64,000 nucleotides of DNA from Myxococcales bacterium (GTDB taxonomy: Bacteria; Myxococcota_A; Polyangia; Polyangiales; Polyangiaceae): the NCBI GenBank assembly GCA_016712525.1, contig JADJQX010000008.1, positions 1,556,501-1,620,500 on the forward strand. Direction: 5' to 3'. The notes under the pieces are model-generated. The model did not search any database. It saw only the letters and a list, made by a program, of their open reading frames with translations, and was not told the origin of the DNA. Positions 1 to 8,186 of the stretch are shown here, in pieces. Position numbers and translations under genes: made by a program. Position 1 is the first letter of the stretch, and the number at the start of each line of letters is the position of its first letter.

Positions 1-5
1 GGCGC

Positions 6-746
6 ATGAAGACGCTCATCTTGGGTGCCACGTCGGCCATCGCGGCCGAGGTCGCGCGGCTCCACTCGCTCCGTGGGGACCGCCTCCACCTCGTGGGCCG
101 GAACGCCGAGAAGCTCTTCGCCGTCGCGGCCCGCTGCGACGCGCGCGCCACCGTCACGCGCGAGACGTTCGACTTCACCGAGACTCACGAGGCCGAGGCG
201 CTCGTCACGCGCACGATCGAGGCCATGGGCGGCCTCGACACGGTCCTCATCGCGCACGGAGACCTCGGAGATCAGCTCGAGAGCGAGCGCTCGTTCTCCC
301 ACGCCGACCTCATCTTCAAGACGAACTTCACGAGCGTGGTCGCGCTGCTCATCCCGATCGCGAACTACCTCGAGCCCCGGAAAAAGGGCCGAATCGGCGT
401 GATCACGTCGGTCGCCGGCGACCGGGGGAGGCCGAGGAACTACACCTACGGCGCGGCGAAGGGCGCGCTGAACGTCTACCTGCAGGGGCTCCGCACGAGG
501 CTCTACGCGTCGGGCGTCGCGGTCACGACGCTGAAGCTCGGCCCGGTCGATACGCCGATGACCACGTCGCACGAGAAGAACGCGCTCTTCGGCAAGGTGC
601 CGGCCGTCGCGAGCGACATCGTGCGCGCCATGGATGCGAAGGTGGCCGAGGCGTACGTGCCGCGGATTTGGGGGATGATCATGCCCGTGGTGAAGAGCAC
701 CCCGGAGCCGATCTTCCAGAAGATCCCGTTCCTCTCGGGCCGCTGA
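6..746 (+). CDS. SDR-family oxidoreductase, DprE2-like
   Basis: 246-aa short-chain dehydrogenase/reductase. The N-terminal Rossmann motif is a degenerate glycine-rich stretch (LILGATSAIA, residues 4-13), and the catalytic Ser and Tyr-x3-Lys lie in SVAGDRGRPRNYTYGAAK. The TSVAGDRGR signature is shared with the SDR encoded convergently next door, so the two are paralogues of the DprE2 type (NADH-dependent reductase of a decaprenylphosphoryl-2-keto sugar). It has a hydrophobic C-terminal segment, as its paralogue does. The start lies 5 bp inside the window, so upstream context is unseen. It is convergent with the next gene across a 34-bp gap that contains a weak GAAACG/CGTTTC inverted repeat. 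The SDR family is certain; the substrate is inferred from the neighbours. Confidence 0.85.
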   Translation: MKTLILGATSAIAAEVARLHSLRGDRLHLVGRNAEKLFAVAARCDARATVTRETFDFTETHEAEALVTRTIEAMGGLDTVLIAHGDLGDQLESERSFSHADLIFKTNFTSVVALLIPIANYLEPRKKGRIGVITSVAGDRGRPRNYTYGAAKGALNVYLQGLRTRLYASGVAVTTLKLGPVDTPMTTSHEKNALFGKVPAVASDIVRAMDAKVAEAYVPRIWGMIMPVVKSTPEPIFQKIPFLSGR

Positions 747-780
747 AACGCGGTATCGCGGCCCGGCCGTTTCGCGCTCG

Positions 781-1521
781 TCAGAAGCCGATTTTGCGCA
801 TGACGAAGCGCGGGAGCCAGCGGATGACGAGCATCACGAGGGCCCACATGCCCGGCGTGTAGATCATGGGCTTCTTCGCGTCGAGCGCAGCCACCACGTC
901 GCGTGCGACCTGATCGGGCTCGCCGGCGAAAGGCGGAGGCTTGAGGCCCGCGGTCATGCCCGTCTTGACGAAGCCGGGCTTCACGCAGAGCACGTGGAGG
1001 CCCTTCTCGAAGTACTTGTGATCGAGCGCCTCGAGGTAGTGCGAGAGGCCCGCCTTGCCCGAGCCGTAAATGGCCACGGGCTTTCGGCCGCGATCGCCCG
1101 CGACGGACGAGAAGACGGCGAGGCTCCCGCCCCCGCGCTCGAGAAGACGCTTGCGGACGTGCTCGCAGAAGACGAGCGTGTTCGCGTAGTTCACCGTGAC
1201 GAGGCGGCGCGTGAGCTCGATGTCGGCCTCGAGCGCCTCTTGGGTGGCGAAGAGCGCGGCGGTGACGATGACCGCGTCGAACTTGCCGAGGGCTTCGTCG
1301 GCCTTGTCGAGCGCCTTCGCGAACGTCTCGGGCTTCTCGAGATCACAAATGGCGTACCCCGCGGCCTTGCCGCCGGTGCTCCGGGCCTTGAGATCGGTCG
1401 CGCTCTTCTCGAGGTCTTCTTCGCCGATGCCGAGCAAAAATACCGAGTCGCCGCGGGCCGCGAGGCGCTGCGCGATCGCGCGCCCCATGCCCGTCGTGCC
1501 GCCGAGAACCACTGCTTTCAT
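781..1521 (-). CDS. SDR-family oxidoreductase, DprE2-like partner of the FAD oxidase
   Basis: 246-aa SDR with a canonical nucleotide-binding GGTTGMGRAIAQ motif near the N-terminus and active-site Ser and Tyr-x3-Lys in FSSVAGDRGRKPVAIYGSGK. The C-terminus is hydrophobic (MWALVMLVIRWLPRFV), as in DprE2-type membrane-associated reductases. Its ATG overlaps the stop of the upstream DprE1-like oxidase by 4 bp (ATGA at 1518-1521), so the two are translationally coupled. In the DprE1/DprE2 pair the flavoenzyme oxidises C2 of a polyprenyl-phosphoryl pentose and the SDR reduces it, giving net epimerisation. Pair architecture and family are clear; the actual lipid-linked sugar in this organism is not known. 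Confidence 0.85.
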   Translation of the reverse strand: MKAVVLGGTTGMGRAIAQRLAARGDSVFLLGIGEEDLEKSATDLKARSTGGKAAGYAICDLEKPETFAKALDKADEALGKFDAVIVTAALFATQEALEADIELTRRLVTVNYANTLVFCEHVRKRLLERGGGSLAVFSSVAGDRGRKPVAIYGSGKAGLSHYLEALDHKYFEKGLHVLCVKPGFVKTGMTAGLKPPPFAGEPDQVARDVVAALDAKKPMIYTPGMWALVMLVIRWLPRFVMRKIGF

Positions 1522-2858
1522 GCCTTGTCTCCGAAGAGCCGCACCGACTGGGCGCTCCTCAATTTTCGCGTGGGGTCCCACTTGTCGCGCAGCGCGAAGA
1601 AGGCGGGGAGCCTGCGCTCCTCCATCTTCGCGAAGTGCTCGGGGCGCGTGAATTGGTCTTTGGTGAGGTAGATGCGGCCGCCGGTCGCGATGACGAACTC
1701 GTTCAACCGATCGATGATGCCCTGGAGGCTCGGCGAGACGGCCATGTCGATCGCGATCGACGTGCCCTCGAGCGGGAACGACAGGTTGGCGCGGCTCTCG
1801 GGGCCACAATCTTTGATGACGCAGAGGGGGGAGGCCCCGCCGAGCTTCGTGAGGAGGAACATGAACTCCCTCACGGCCGGCGCGCCCGCCGCGCGCGGGA
1901 TCACGCACTGGTATTGCGTGAAGCCTCGCGAGCCATAAGCCCGATTCCACTCGAGGATCGCGTCGAGGGGATAAAAGAACTTCTCGGGCGAGACCAACGT
2001 CTCGAGGCGCTGCGGGAGGTGCCGCCAATAGTAAAGGGAGTTGAACAAACCGCCGGTGATCGGGTTGAGCGCCCAGTTGGGCAGCTCGACCGGGAAGGTG
2101 ACCTGCGGGCCCTCGGCGGGCGGGTTCTTCTCGGCCTCTTCGGGCGTGGCCCAGCGGCCGGCCATGAGGATGCCGCGGCCAAGCGAGCTGCCCGTGGTGA
2201 TGCAGTCGATCCAGCCCACGGTCATGGGCCAGCGCGGAGCGGCGTTGCCGAGGCCGCCGAGGAAGGTGTCGATGTCGGGCATGCGCTCGCTGTCCATCCA
2301 GATCCACGGGGACGGGATGCGGTGCATGGTGAACTCGACCTCGAGGATGTGCCCGAGCAGGCCCATGCCGCCGATGGTGCCGTAGAAGAGATCGGCGTTC
2401 TCGGCGGGGGAGCACTCGACCACCTCGTCGCTCGCGAGGCGGATCTTCATCGCGTGCACGTGCGCGCCGAAGCACCCGTCGACGTGGTGGTTCTTTCCGT
2501 GCACGTCGGACGCGACCATGCCGCCGAGCGTGACGTATTTGGTGCCCGGGGTGACCGGCGAGAAGAAGCCGCGAGGCAGGAAATACCGGTTGATCTCGGC
2601 GAGCGAGAGGCCGGCCTCGGCGCGCATGCGGCCGGTCTGCTCGTCGAACGAGAGGATGCGGTTCGCGAGGCGCGTGTTGACGACCTTGTCGCCCTTGGCG
2701 GCGGGGAGGGACGAGTCACCGTAGGAGCGCCCGAGGCCGCGCGACAACGTGGCGCCGACCGTGACCTTCTCGAGGTTCTCGGAGAGGATCTCTTTGCCGG
2801 GCTTCGGCAGGCGGCCCCAGCCGGTGAGCGTGGGCTCGGGATGGCTCTTTTGCGACAT
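1518..2858 (-). CDS. FAD-binding oxidoreductase, DprE1-like
   Basis: 446-aa flavoenzyme of the vanillyl-alcohol-oxidase fold, close in length to mycobacterial DprE1 (461 aa). The FAD-binding signature GLGRSYGD is at 41-48, PGTKYVTLGGMVASD follows, and VHGKNHH is at 119-125, all typical of decaprenylphosphoryl-ribose 2-oxidase. The conserved lysine of the C-terminal substrate pocket is present (YLTKDQ, K400). The position equivalent to mycobacterial Cys387, the residue attacked by benzothiazinones, appears to be Ala369 in LSFPLEGTSIAID. It is upstream of and overlaps the SDR gene. It probably acts at the inner membrane on a polyprenyl-linked sugar; the precise substrate is inferred. Confidence 0.85.
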   Translation of the reverse strand: MSQKSHPEPTLTGWGRLPKPGKEILSENLEKVTVGATLSRGLGRSYGDSSLPAAKGDKVVNTRLANRILSFDEQTGRMRAEAGLSLAEINRYFLPRGFFSPVTPGTKYVTLGGMVASDVHGKNHHVDGCFGAHVHAMKIRLASDEVVECSPAENADLFYGTIGGMGLLGHILEVEFTMHRIPSPWIWMDSERMPDIDTFLGGLGNAAPRWPMTVGWIDCITTGSSLGRGILMAGRWATPEEAEKNPPAEGPQVTFPVELPNWALNPITGGLFNSLYYWRHLPQRLETLVSPEKFFYPLDAILEWNRAYGSRGFTQYQCVIPRAAGAPAVREFMFLLTKLGGASPLCVIKDCGPESRANLSFPLEGTSIAIDMAVSPSLQGIIDRLNEFVIATGGRIYLTKDQFTRPEHFAKMEERRLPAFFALRDKWDPTRKLRSAQSVRLFGDKA

Positions 2859-2889
2859 CGGACTTTCGGCGCCGCGAGGGCGCCCCTCC

Positions 2890-3906
2890 TCAGGAAAGGG
2901 CCTTGGCGATCAGCGCGTCGGCCTCGGCCGGGTGCCTCTTGCACTCGAGCAGAGCGTGCAGCACGAGCGGCGCCACGATGGTGGCGTCGGACTCGATGAC
3001 GAACATGGGAGTGTCCTGGGTGAGCTTGTCCCAGGTGATCTTCTCGTTCGGGGTCGCGCCGGAGTACGAGCCGTACGAGGTGGTCGAGTCCGAGATTTGG
3101 CAGAAGTAGGCCCAGGGCTTCGCCTCTTCTTGCATGTCGTACTTGAGCGAGGGCACGACGCAGATCGGGAAATCTCCCGCGATACCGCCGCCGATCTGGA
3201 AAAAGCCCACGCCCTTGCCGGCCGACAGCTCTTTGTACTGATCGTAGAAGGCGCCCATGTACTCGATCCCCGACTTGGCCACGCTCGCCGAGACCTCGCC
3301 CGTCTTGGCGTAGGAAGCGAAGATGTTGCCGAAGGTCGAGTCTTCGTAGCCGGGGACGACGATCGGGAGGCCCTTCTGCGCCGCGGCGAGGAGCCAGCAC
3401 TGGTCGGCCGGGCCCTTGTGGAGCTCGGGCCCGATCGTGGTGATGAGCTCGTAGAAGTACTCGTGCCAGTACCTCCGGGTGCCCGTCTCGTGGGCGTGCT
3501 TCCACATCGGGACGATGAACTTCTCGACGGCGCGGAAGGCCTCGTCCTCGGGGATCGAGGTGTCGGTCACGCGGCGCATGCGATCCTCGAGGATCTTCGT
3601 GTCGTCGGCCTTGGTGAAGTAGCGGTAGTCGGGGAAGTCTTTGTAGTGGTCGTGCGCGACCAGGCGGAAGAGCGACTCTTCGAGGTTGGCGCCGGTGACC
3701 GAGAGCCCGTGGATGAGCCCCTCGCGGATGGCCGGCGCGAGCGAGATGCCGAGCTGAGCCGACGACATGGCGCCCGCCATGGCCCAGAACATCTTGCCGC
3801 CCGCCTGGATGTGCCGGTGGTAGGCGACGATGGCGTCCCGCGTGGCCCGGGCGTTGAAGTTCTTGAAGTTCGTGAGGACGAGCTCGAGGGTGGGCAGGCT
3901 GGCCAT
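2890..3906 (-). CDS. deoxyhypusine synthase family protein
   Basis: 338 aa. The family is shown by the NAD/spermidine-fold segments SGIEYMGAF, FFQIGGGIAGDFPICVVPSL and SGATPNEKITWDKL, whose W-x-K lysine (about residue 294) aligns with the enamine-forming Lys of eukaryotic deoxyhypusine synthase. Bacteria lack eIF5A, and bacterial members are usually deoxyhypusine-synthase-like or homospermidine-synthase-type enzymes using spermidine or putrescine. An ATG at 3921 is also possible, but GGAGG at -8 precedes the ATG at 3906, and the longer start would bury that site, so 3906 is preferred. It is divergent from the esterase gene across about 200 bp, where both promoters should lie. Family certain, reaction inferred. 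Confidence 0.85.
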   Translation of the reverse strand: MASLPTLELVLTNFKNFNARATRDAIVAYHRHIQAGGKMFWAMAGAMSSAQLGISLAPAIREGLIHGLSVTGANLEESLFRLVAHDHYKDFPDYRYFTKADDTKILEDRMRRVTDTSIPEDEAFRAVEKFIVPMWKHAHETGTRRYWHEYFYELITTIGPELHKGPADQCWLLAAAQKGLPIVVPGYEDSTFGNIFASYAKTGEVSASVAKSGIEYMGAFYDQYKELSAGKGVGFFQIGGGIAGDFPICVVPSLKYDMQEEAKPWAYFCQISDSTTSYGSYSGATPNEKITWDKLTQDTPMFVIESDATIVAPLVLHALLECKRHPAEADALIAKALS

Positions 3907-4112
3907 GATGCGCCCCTCCATAACACGCCTACGCGCGCGTCACGATTCGGCTCACGACGCACGAAGCTGAACGCGCGTTCAATGTTCGTGCGCCGCCGCC
4001 GCCGGGACCTTCCAAGGGGCGCCCGAGGCGATCGTCCTCGCGGTCTGCTACGGTGACGAGTCGGCCGCGGCCGTCTTCTTCTCGTGCGCCCCTTTCGGAG
4101 GTTTCTCCCTCG

Positions 4113-5090
4113 ATGTCGACCCTGTCCCGCGCCTCGCTGGGGGCGCTCTCGGCTTCGTTCCTCGTCGCGGTGATCGCCGCCTGCTCCTCGACCTCGTCCG
4201 ACCCGGGCGCTCCCGACGGAGGCTCCGGGGACGCCGGCGTGGTCGTCACGCCCGACGGAGCCGTGGCCCCCTCGGACGGCGCCGCCCCGACCAAGGACGC
4301 AGGCCCCGGGACCGACGCGAGCGAGGTCGACGCCGAGCCCCCTCCCCCACCCGACGTGCTCGACGAGATGACCCTTCAGGTGGGCTCGCGCACACGCACC
4401 TACGGCGTGAAGCTCCCGAAGACCTACGATCCGGCCGTCTCGTACCCGGTGGTCATGGTCTTCCACGGGGACGGCGGAGACGGGCCGTCGATGTACGCGT
4501 TCTTCAAGATGAACGCGGCGACCGGCGAAGAGGCGATCGTGGTGTACCCGAGCGGCGAGGGGCAGACGTGGGACCTCTACACGCCCACGGCCTCGAACAA
4601 AGACGTCGCCTTCATGACCGCGCTCGTCGCGGATCTGTCGGCCAAGTACACCATCGACACGACGAAGATCTTCGCGTTCGGGTGGAGCAACGGGGCGTAC
4701 TTCGCGAACCAGATGGCGTGCCGCAGGAGCGCGTTTTTCCGCGGGATCGCCTCGCACGCCGGCGGCGCGCCGTACGAGCCCTCGGACCCGAACCGCAAAT
4801 GGCCGAACGGCTTTCAGCAGTGCCCAGGGCAAGCGGCCGTGCCGTTCATCGGGTTCCACGGGACGAACGATCCGGTCGTGGGGTATTCGGGCGGCGAGTT
4901 CTCGGCGACGTACTGGGGCTACGTGAACGGCTGCGCGGGCGCACGCACGGCGAGCACGCCGGCCCCGTGCGAAGAACATGCAAACTGCACATCGGGGAAG
5001 CCGGTGCTGTTCTGCCCGATCGGCGGCATCGGGCACGGCATCTGGAGCCAGGCCGCGCAGGCGAGCTGGGACTTCTTCAAGGCGCTCTGA
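4113..5090 (+). CDS. secreted alpha/beta-hydrolase esterase lipoprotein (PHB depolymerase/feruloyl esterase-like)
   Basis: 325-aa protein starting at the ATG with GGAGG 11 bp upstream; an in-frame ATG at 4053 would hide the signal peptide. A lipoprotein signal (hydrophobic stretch ending VIAACSS) is followed by an Asp/Gly/Pro-rich linker. The hydrolase domain has the oxyanion HG motif (VMVFHGDGGDG), nucleophile elbow GWSNG, an acid in GFHGTNDPVV and a His in GIGHGIW, the order found in LpqC/PHB-depolymerase-type esterases. It is probably anchored in the outer membrane and acts on extracellular esters. The substrate is unknown. Confidence 0.85.
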   Translation: MSTLSRASLGALSASFLVAVIAACSSTSSDPGAPDGGSGDAGVVVTPDGAVAPSDGAAPTKDAGPGTDASEVDAEPPPPPDVLDEMTLQVGSRTRTYGVKLPKTYDPAVSYPVVMVFHGDGGDGPSMYAFFKMNAATGEEAIVVYPSGEGQTWDLYTPTASNKDVAFMTALVADLSAKYTIDTTKIFAFGWSNGAYFANQMACRRSAFFRGIASHAGGAPYEPSDPNRKWPNGFQQCPGQAAVPFIGFHGTNDPVVGYSGGEFSATYWGYVNGCAGARTASTPAPCEEHANCTSGKPVLFCPIGGIGHGIWSQAAQASWDFFKAL

Positions 5091-5148
5091 CGGCGCACGC
5101 GCGGGGCGCGGAGCTGCCCGTTCCACCCCGGCGTGGTAGCCTACGACC

Positions 5149-5712
5149 ATGGCCAACGCGGCCGGCCGACGCGCCACGTACGAGGACGTCCTCGCCGCCC
5201 CTCCCCACGTCGTGGCGGAGGTGCTCTTCGGTGTACTTTACACGAGCCCGCGCCCGGCGCCCCGCCAAGCCCGGGCAGCGTCACGCCTCGGTGGAACGCT
5301 CGACGGCCCCTTCGATCGTGGGCGCGACGGCCCGGGCGGCTGGGTGCTCCTCGACGAGCCCGAGCTCCACCTCGGAGGCGACATTCTGGTGCCGGACATC
5401 GGAGGCTGGAGGCGCGAGCGCATGCCCACGTTCCCCTACGACGCCACGTATTTCACGCTGCCGCCGGATTGGGTGTGCGAGGTGCTCTCGCCGTCGACCG
5501 CGGCGATCGATCGTGGCGACAAGCTCGACATCTACGCCCGCGAGGGAGTGAAGAACGCCTGGCTCGTGGACCCCGTCGCGCGCACCCTCGAGGTCTTTCG
5601 CCTCGAGGGCGAAAAGTGGCTGCGCGTGTCGCACCACAAGACGGGCACCGAGGTGCGGGCCGAGCCGTTCGACGCGATCGCGTTCGAGCTCGACGTCCTC
5701 TGGCCCGAGTGA
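5149..5712 (+). CDS. Uma2 family protein (DUF820, PD-(D/E)XK-like nuclease fold)
   Basis: 187 aa, typical Uma2 length. Family motifs are the acidic strand EPELHLGGDILVPDIGGWR, followed by PPDWVCEVLSPSTA and KLDIYAREGVKNAWLVDP; the E and D of these strands form the restriction-endonuclease-like site. Uma2 proteins are abundant in cyanobacteria and myxobacteria and have no settled function, though the fold predicts Mg-dependent DNA cleavage. It starts 58 bp after the esterase gene with a weak Shine-Dalgarno and has no evident operon partner. An Arg/Pro-rich insertion near residue 40 is unusual for the family. Confidence 0.85.
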   Translation: MANAAGRRATYEDVLAAPPHVVAEVLFGVLYTSPRPAPRQARAASRLGGTLDGPFDRGRDGPGGWVLLDEPELHLGGDILVPDIGGWRRERMPTFPYDATYFTLPPDWVCEVLSPSTAAIDRGDKLDIYAREGVKNAWLVDPVARTLEVFRLEGEKWLRVSHHKTGTEVRAEPFDAIAFELDVLWPE

Positions 5713-5757
5713 CGAGGGGCCGCGTTCTCGGCCGCGGGCGAGAGGCGAGGTACCCCC

Positions 5758-6705
5758 TCAGGGCACAGGCGCGGACTTGGGCAGGAACACGGCGTACGAG
5801 CTCGGGCCGAGGGTCATGAGCACGGCGCCCTGCGTGTGGCGCTCGGGCTTGTATTTGCCGTACCACGCGAGCCCCTGCCACGCGGGGGTGTCGCGGATGC
5901 CCTCCGGCGCGACGAGATCGATTTCCATGTATTTTGCACCGAGCTTCTTCTCCATCTCGGGGCCGAAGCTCCACGCCTCGTGGCCCTTCTTCGGGGTCAC
6001 GTCGTTGTGGAGGGCGCCGCCGTAGGCGAGGAGGAGCGACTCTTTGCCCTCGGTCTTCTCGAGGAAGGTGCGCATGTCGTTCGCGGTGAGGCGCGCGATC
6101 ATCTGGAGCATGGCGTCGACGTCGCCCGCGCCAGCGTCGAGGATCTTCGCGTACTCGTCGCACGGGGGGACGAGCACGTGCGGCCTCACCCCGAGGCCCT
6201 TGGCGACGTTGCCGAGGGTGACGAACTCGTTCTGGTTCGTCTCGGCCTGGGGCGCCGCGACGGCCTTCTGTTGGGTCGCGACCTTCTGCTCGGTGGCCTT
6301 GCCGCAGCTCCCGTTGGCGACCCACAGCTCGATGAGCAAGTCGGTGGCCTTGCCCTTGAAGAGCGGGAGCATGCCCTCCGTGAAGCGCTTCGTCGTCGAG
6401 GGGAGCTTGGGGCCGTCCTTCTGGGCGTGGGACTCGCCGAAGGCCATGATGCGCGGCTTCGTGTCGAGGAGCTTCTGGACCGCGGCCTCGGCCGACGGGA
6501 AGACCTCGCACGGGGCACCCTCGCAGGGACCGGCCACGGTGGGCGGCGGCGCCGAGGCGGCCACGGACACGGGCGCCGACGGAGTGGACGGAACCGTCTC
6601 GGCGGGAGGGCTCGGCGGAGACTTGCAAGATGCAAGCATCGACAGGACGAGGACCGACGAGGAGAACGTGCCCGCGCGGAGCGCCTTTCGCACCATGGGC
6701 GGCAT
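5758..6705 (-). CDS. lipoprotein with TraB/EreA/ChaN-like fold signature
   Basis: 315-aa protein. The signal peptide ends in a lipobox (VLSMLASC) and is followed by a Pro/Ala/Ser linker. The mature domain carries FGESHAQ near residue 90 and AYGGALHND near residue 240, a spacing reminiscent of the metal-binding GE-x-H motifs of the Tiki/TraB/EreA/ChaN superfamily. A short segment contains two Cys (GPCEGAPCEVF) that could pair. An alternative ATG lies 9 bp downstream; neither has a strong Shine-Dalgarno. No operon partner is evident. The lipoprotein call is firm; the superfamily assignment is tentative, and enzymatic activity is unknown. Confidence 0.7.
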   Translation of the reverse strand: MPPMVRKALRAGTFSSSVLVLSMLASCKSPPSPPAETVPSTPSAPVSVAASAPPPTVAGPCEGAPCEVFPSAEAAVQKLLDTKPRIMAFGESHAQKDGPKLPSTTKRFTEGMLPLFKGKATDLLIELWVANGSCGKATEQKVATQQKAVAAPQAETNQNEFVTLGNVAKGLGVRPHVLVPPCDEYAKILDAGAGDVDAMLQMIARLTANDMRTFLEKTEGKESLLLAYGGALHNDVTPKKGHEAWSFGPEMEKKLGAKYMEIDLVAPEGIRDTPAWQGLAWYGKYKPERHTQGAVLMTLGPSSYAVFLPKSAPVP

Positions 6706-6729
6706 GGTACGGGAAGCTGCTCGGAAATG

Positions 6730-7211
6730 TCAGCGGTACGGCGCGGCGGTGCGCTGCTCGACGAGCGCCTTGAGCTGTCGAAAGCTCCTCGCGTAGACCT
6801 TCTGCGGCCCGCGCTCGGGCTCCTCGGCGCCGAGGAGCCCGGGGGAGCGCGCGAGGAGGCGGAGGAGCCCCGCGTCCTCGACGAGCTCACTCGACGCGCC
6901 GAGCCGCGTCCCCCCCGAGGACGGAGCGAGCTCCACGCGATCCATGAGGACGAGCTTGTCGCGCACGCGCGTCTCGAGCGCGAGGAGCGCCCCCGGGCGG
7001 AGCCGCGTCACGTAGGTGGTGGCCGAGATCTTCTTCTTCCCGTACGTGAAACGACGTCGAAGCTCGAGCCCTCGTCGAACGTAGGGGCGCCTTCGTGCTC
7101 GACGCCGACGAGGCCCTCGACCCACGCCAGGTACGCGGCCGCGTCGGAGAGGACCTGGAAGACGAGCTCCGGCTTGCGGGGAATGTCGAGCTCCGCGGAG
7201 AGGTAGATCAC
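6730..7211 (-). pseudogene. SRPBCC-family (START-like) protein, frameshifted
   Basis: The N-terminal half (residues 1 to about 55, with DIPRKPELVFQVLSDAAAY typical of SRPBCC/polyketide-cyclase-like proteins) and the C-terminal half (FTYGKKKISATTYV through AAPYR) lie in different frames. The coding span of 482 nt is one base short of a codon multiple. The break is near 7050, where GAC GTC GTT TCA CGT must shift to CGT TTC ACG TAC. Either a 1-nt deletion has inactivated a gene of about 160 aa or this is a sequencing error. SRPBCC proteins bind hydrophobic ligands; no ligand can be inferred. Confidence 0.7.
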
Positions 7212-7247
7212 GCCTCTCCGGTATACCTCCTCTCCGCGCGGAGCGGA

Positions 7248-8027
7248 TCAGCGAGCGGCCGCGAGGGCCTCGTCCACGAACGGGGCGTTCTCCGGGTGCG
7301 CGAGGGGCGCGAAGTAGTTCGCGCGCTGGGACGTCTCCGAGCACCACGCCTCGCCCCAGCTCAGAATGCCGGATATCTCGGTCTCGCCGGGGGCGACGAG
7401 CGGACCGCCCCCGAACCCGAAGCACACGTTGCCGTCGCGCGCCGTCCCTTGGATGAAGCCGCGCGTGTCGAAGCCCGCCTTCGTGCAGACGAGGGTGCGG
7501 CTCTTCAGGTCCGTGACGGCCTCGGCGCGGGTCTTCGGTCCGTATCCGATGGTCTCGTAGTCGCAGCGCTCTTTGTGGGTCACGACCTTCAAGGGAGCGA
7601 CCTCGGTCACGGGGCGCTCGAGCACCAGGTAGGCGAGGTCCGTCGGGTGGCCGTGCATCGGATCGTACCCCGGGTGCACCACCACCTTCGCCGCACGCAC
7701 ACGGCGAAGATCGGCCACGCGGCCGATCCCGAACGCGACGCCGTACTTGGCGGCGTCCGCTCCGTAGGCGAGCTCGACCTCCTTCGGGGACAGGATGCAG
7801 TGCGCGGCGGTCAGCACGATCCTCGGAGACACGAGTGTGCCCGTGCAATGCGCGCCGGTCGCGCGGCCCGGCACGTCGTCGATGACGTAGCCCACCGCGG
7901 ACGCCGCCTGCGCGACGCCGTCCTCGCTCGTGTCGGAGGCGCCGCTGGACGCCTCGGCCGAGCACCCGACCGTCAGCGCGGCGGAGGCGAGAGCGACGAG
8001 GAGCGCGAGGGTGCGACCGAGGCCCAT
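7248..8027 (-). CDS. trypsin-fold lipoprotein lacking the catalytic serine
   Basis: 259-aa S1-family protein with a lipoprotein signal (AALTVGCSAE). The chymotrypsin fold is shown by CTGTLVSPRIVLTAAHC (His76) and HPTDLAYLVLE (Asp130). The canonical GDSGGP loop reads GFGGGP (residues 204-209), so both the oxyanion-stabilising Asp and the nucleophilic Ser are replaced (Ser195 equivalent is Gly206). The codons there (GGG TTC GGG GGC GGT CCG) leave no ambiguity. Cys pairing typical of the fold is kept. It is therefore probably a non-proteolytic homologue acting as a binding or regulatory protein at the envelope. The 155-bp repeat begins 4 bp beyond its start. Confidence 0.85.
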   Translation of the reverse strand: MGLGRTLALLVALASAALTVGCSAEASSGASDTSEDGVAQAASAVGYVIDDVPGRATGAHCTGTLVSPRIVLTAAHCILSPKEVELAYGADAAKYGVAFGIGRVADLRRVRAAKVVVHPGYDPMHGHPTDLAYLVLERPVTEVAPLKVVTHKERCDYETIGYGPKTRAEAVTDLKSRTLVCTKAGFDTRGFIQGTARDGNVCFGFGGGPLVAPGETEISGILSWGEAWCSETSQRANYFAPLAHPENAPFVDEALAAAR

Positions 8028-8031
8028 GGTA

Positions 8032-8186
8032 GAAGCCTACGGGACGCCCCTCGACGGACCAGGTATTTCGTCGAAATCATGGCCGTTTTCGTCGCCCTTC
8101 GTGCGCGGCGCGCCCACAGGTGGGAGAGCAGTGCCCGAGGTGAGGCGGTCACGCCGATCCATTTCGTCCAGTTCCTGGACCGCACG
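8032..8186. repeat. 155-bp perfect direct repeat, copy A
   Basis: By eye the 155 bp here are identical to 57194-57348, same orientation, offset 49162 bp. It begins GAAGCCTACGGGACGCC and ends CCTGGACCGCACG. No terminal inverted repeat or target duplication is seen. Copy A directly abuts a coding sequence whose 5' end is missing. Confidence 0.9.

Noticed and set aside
1635..2999. Long open frame on the plus strand opposite the DprE1-like gene (and similar ones at 7095-8330, 23419-24843, 34659-36827, 45105-46856)
   Set aside because: Antisense to well-supported genes; composition is Arg/Ala/Gly/Pro-rich as expected from high GC, with no signal or motif.
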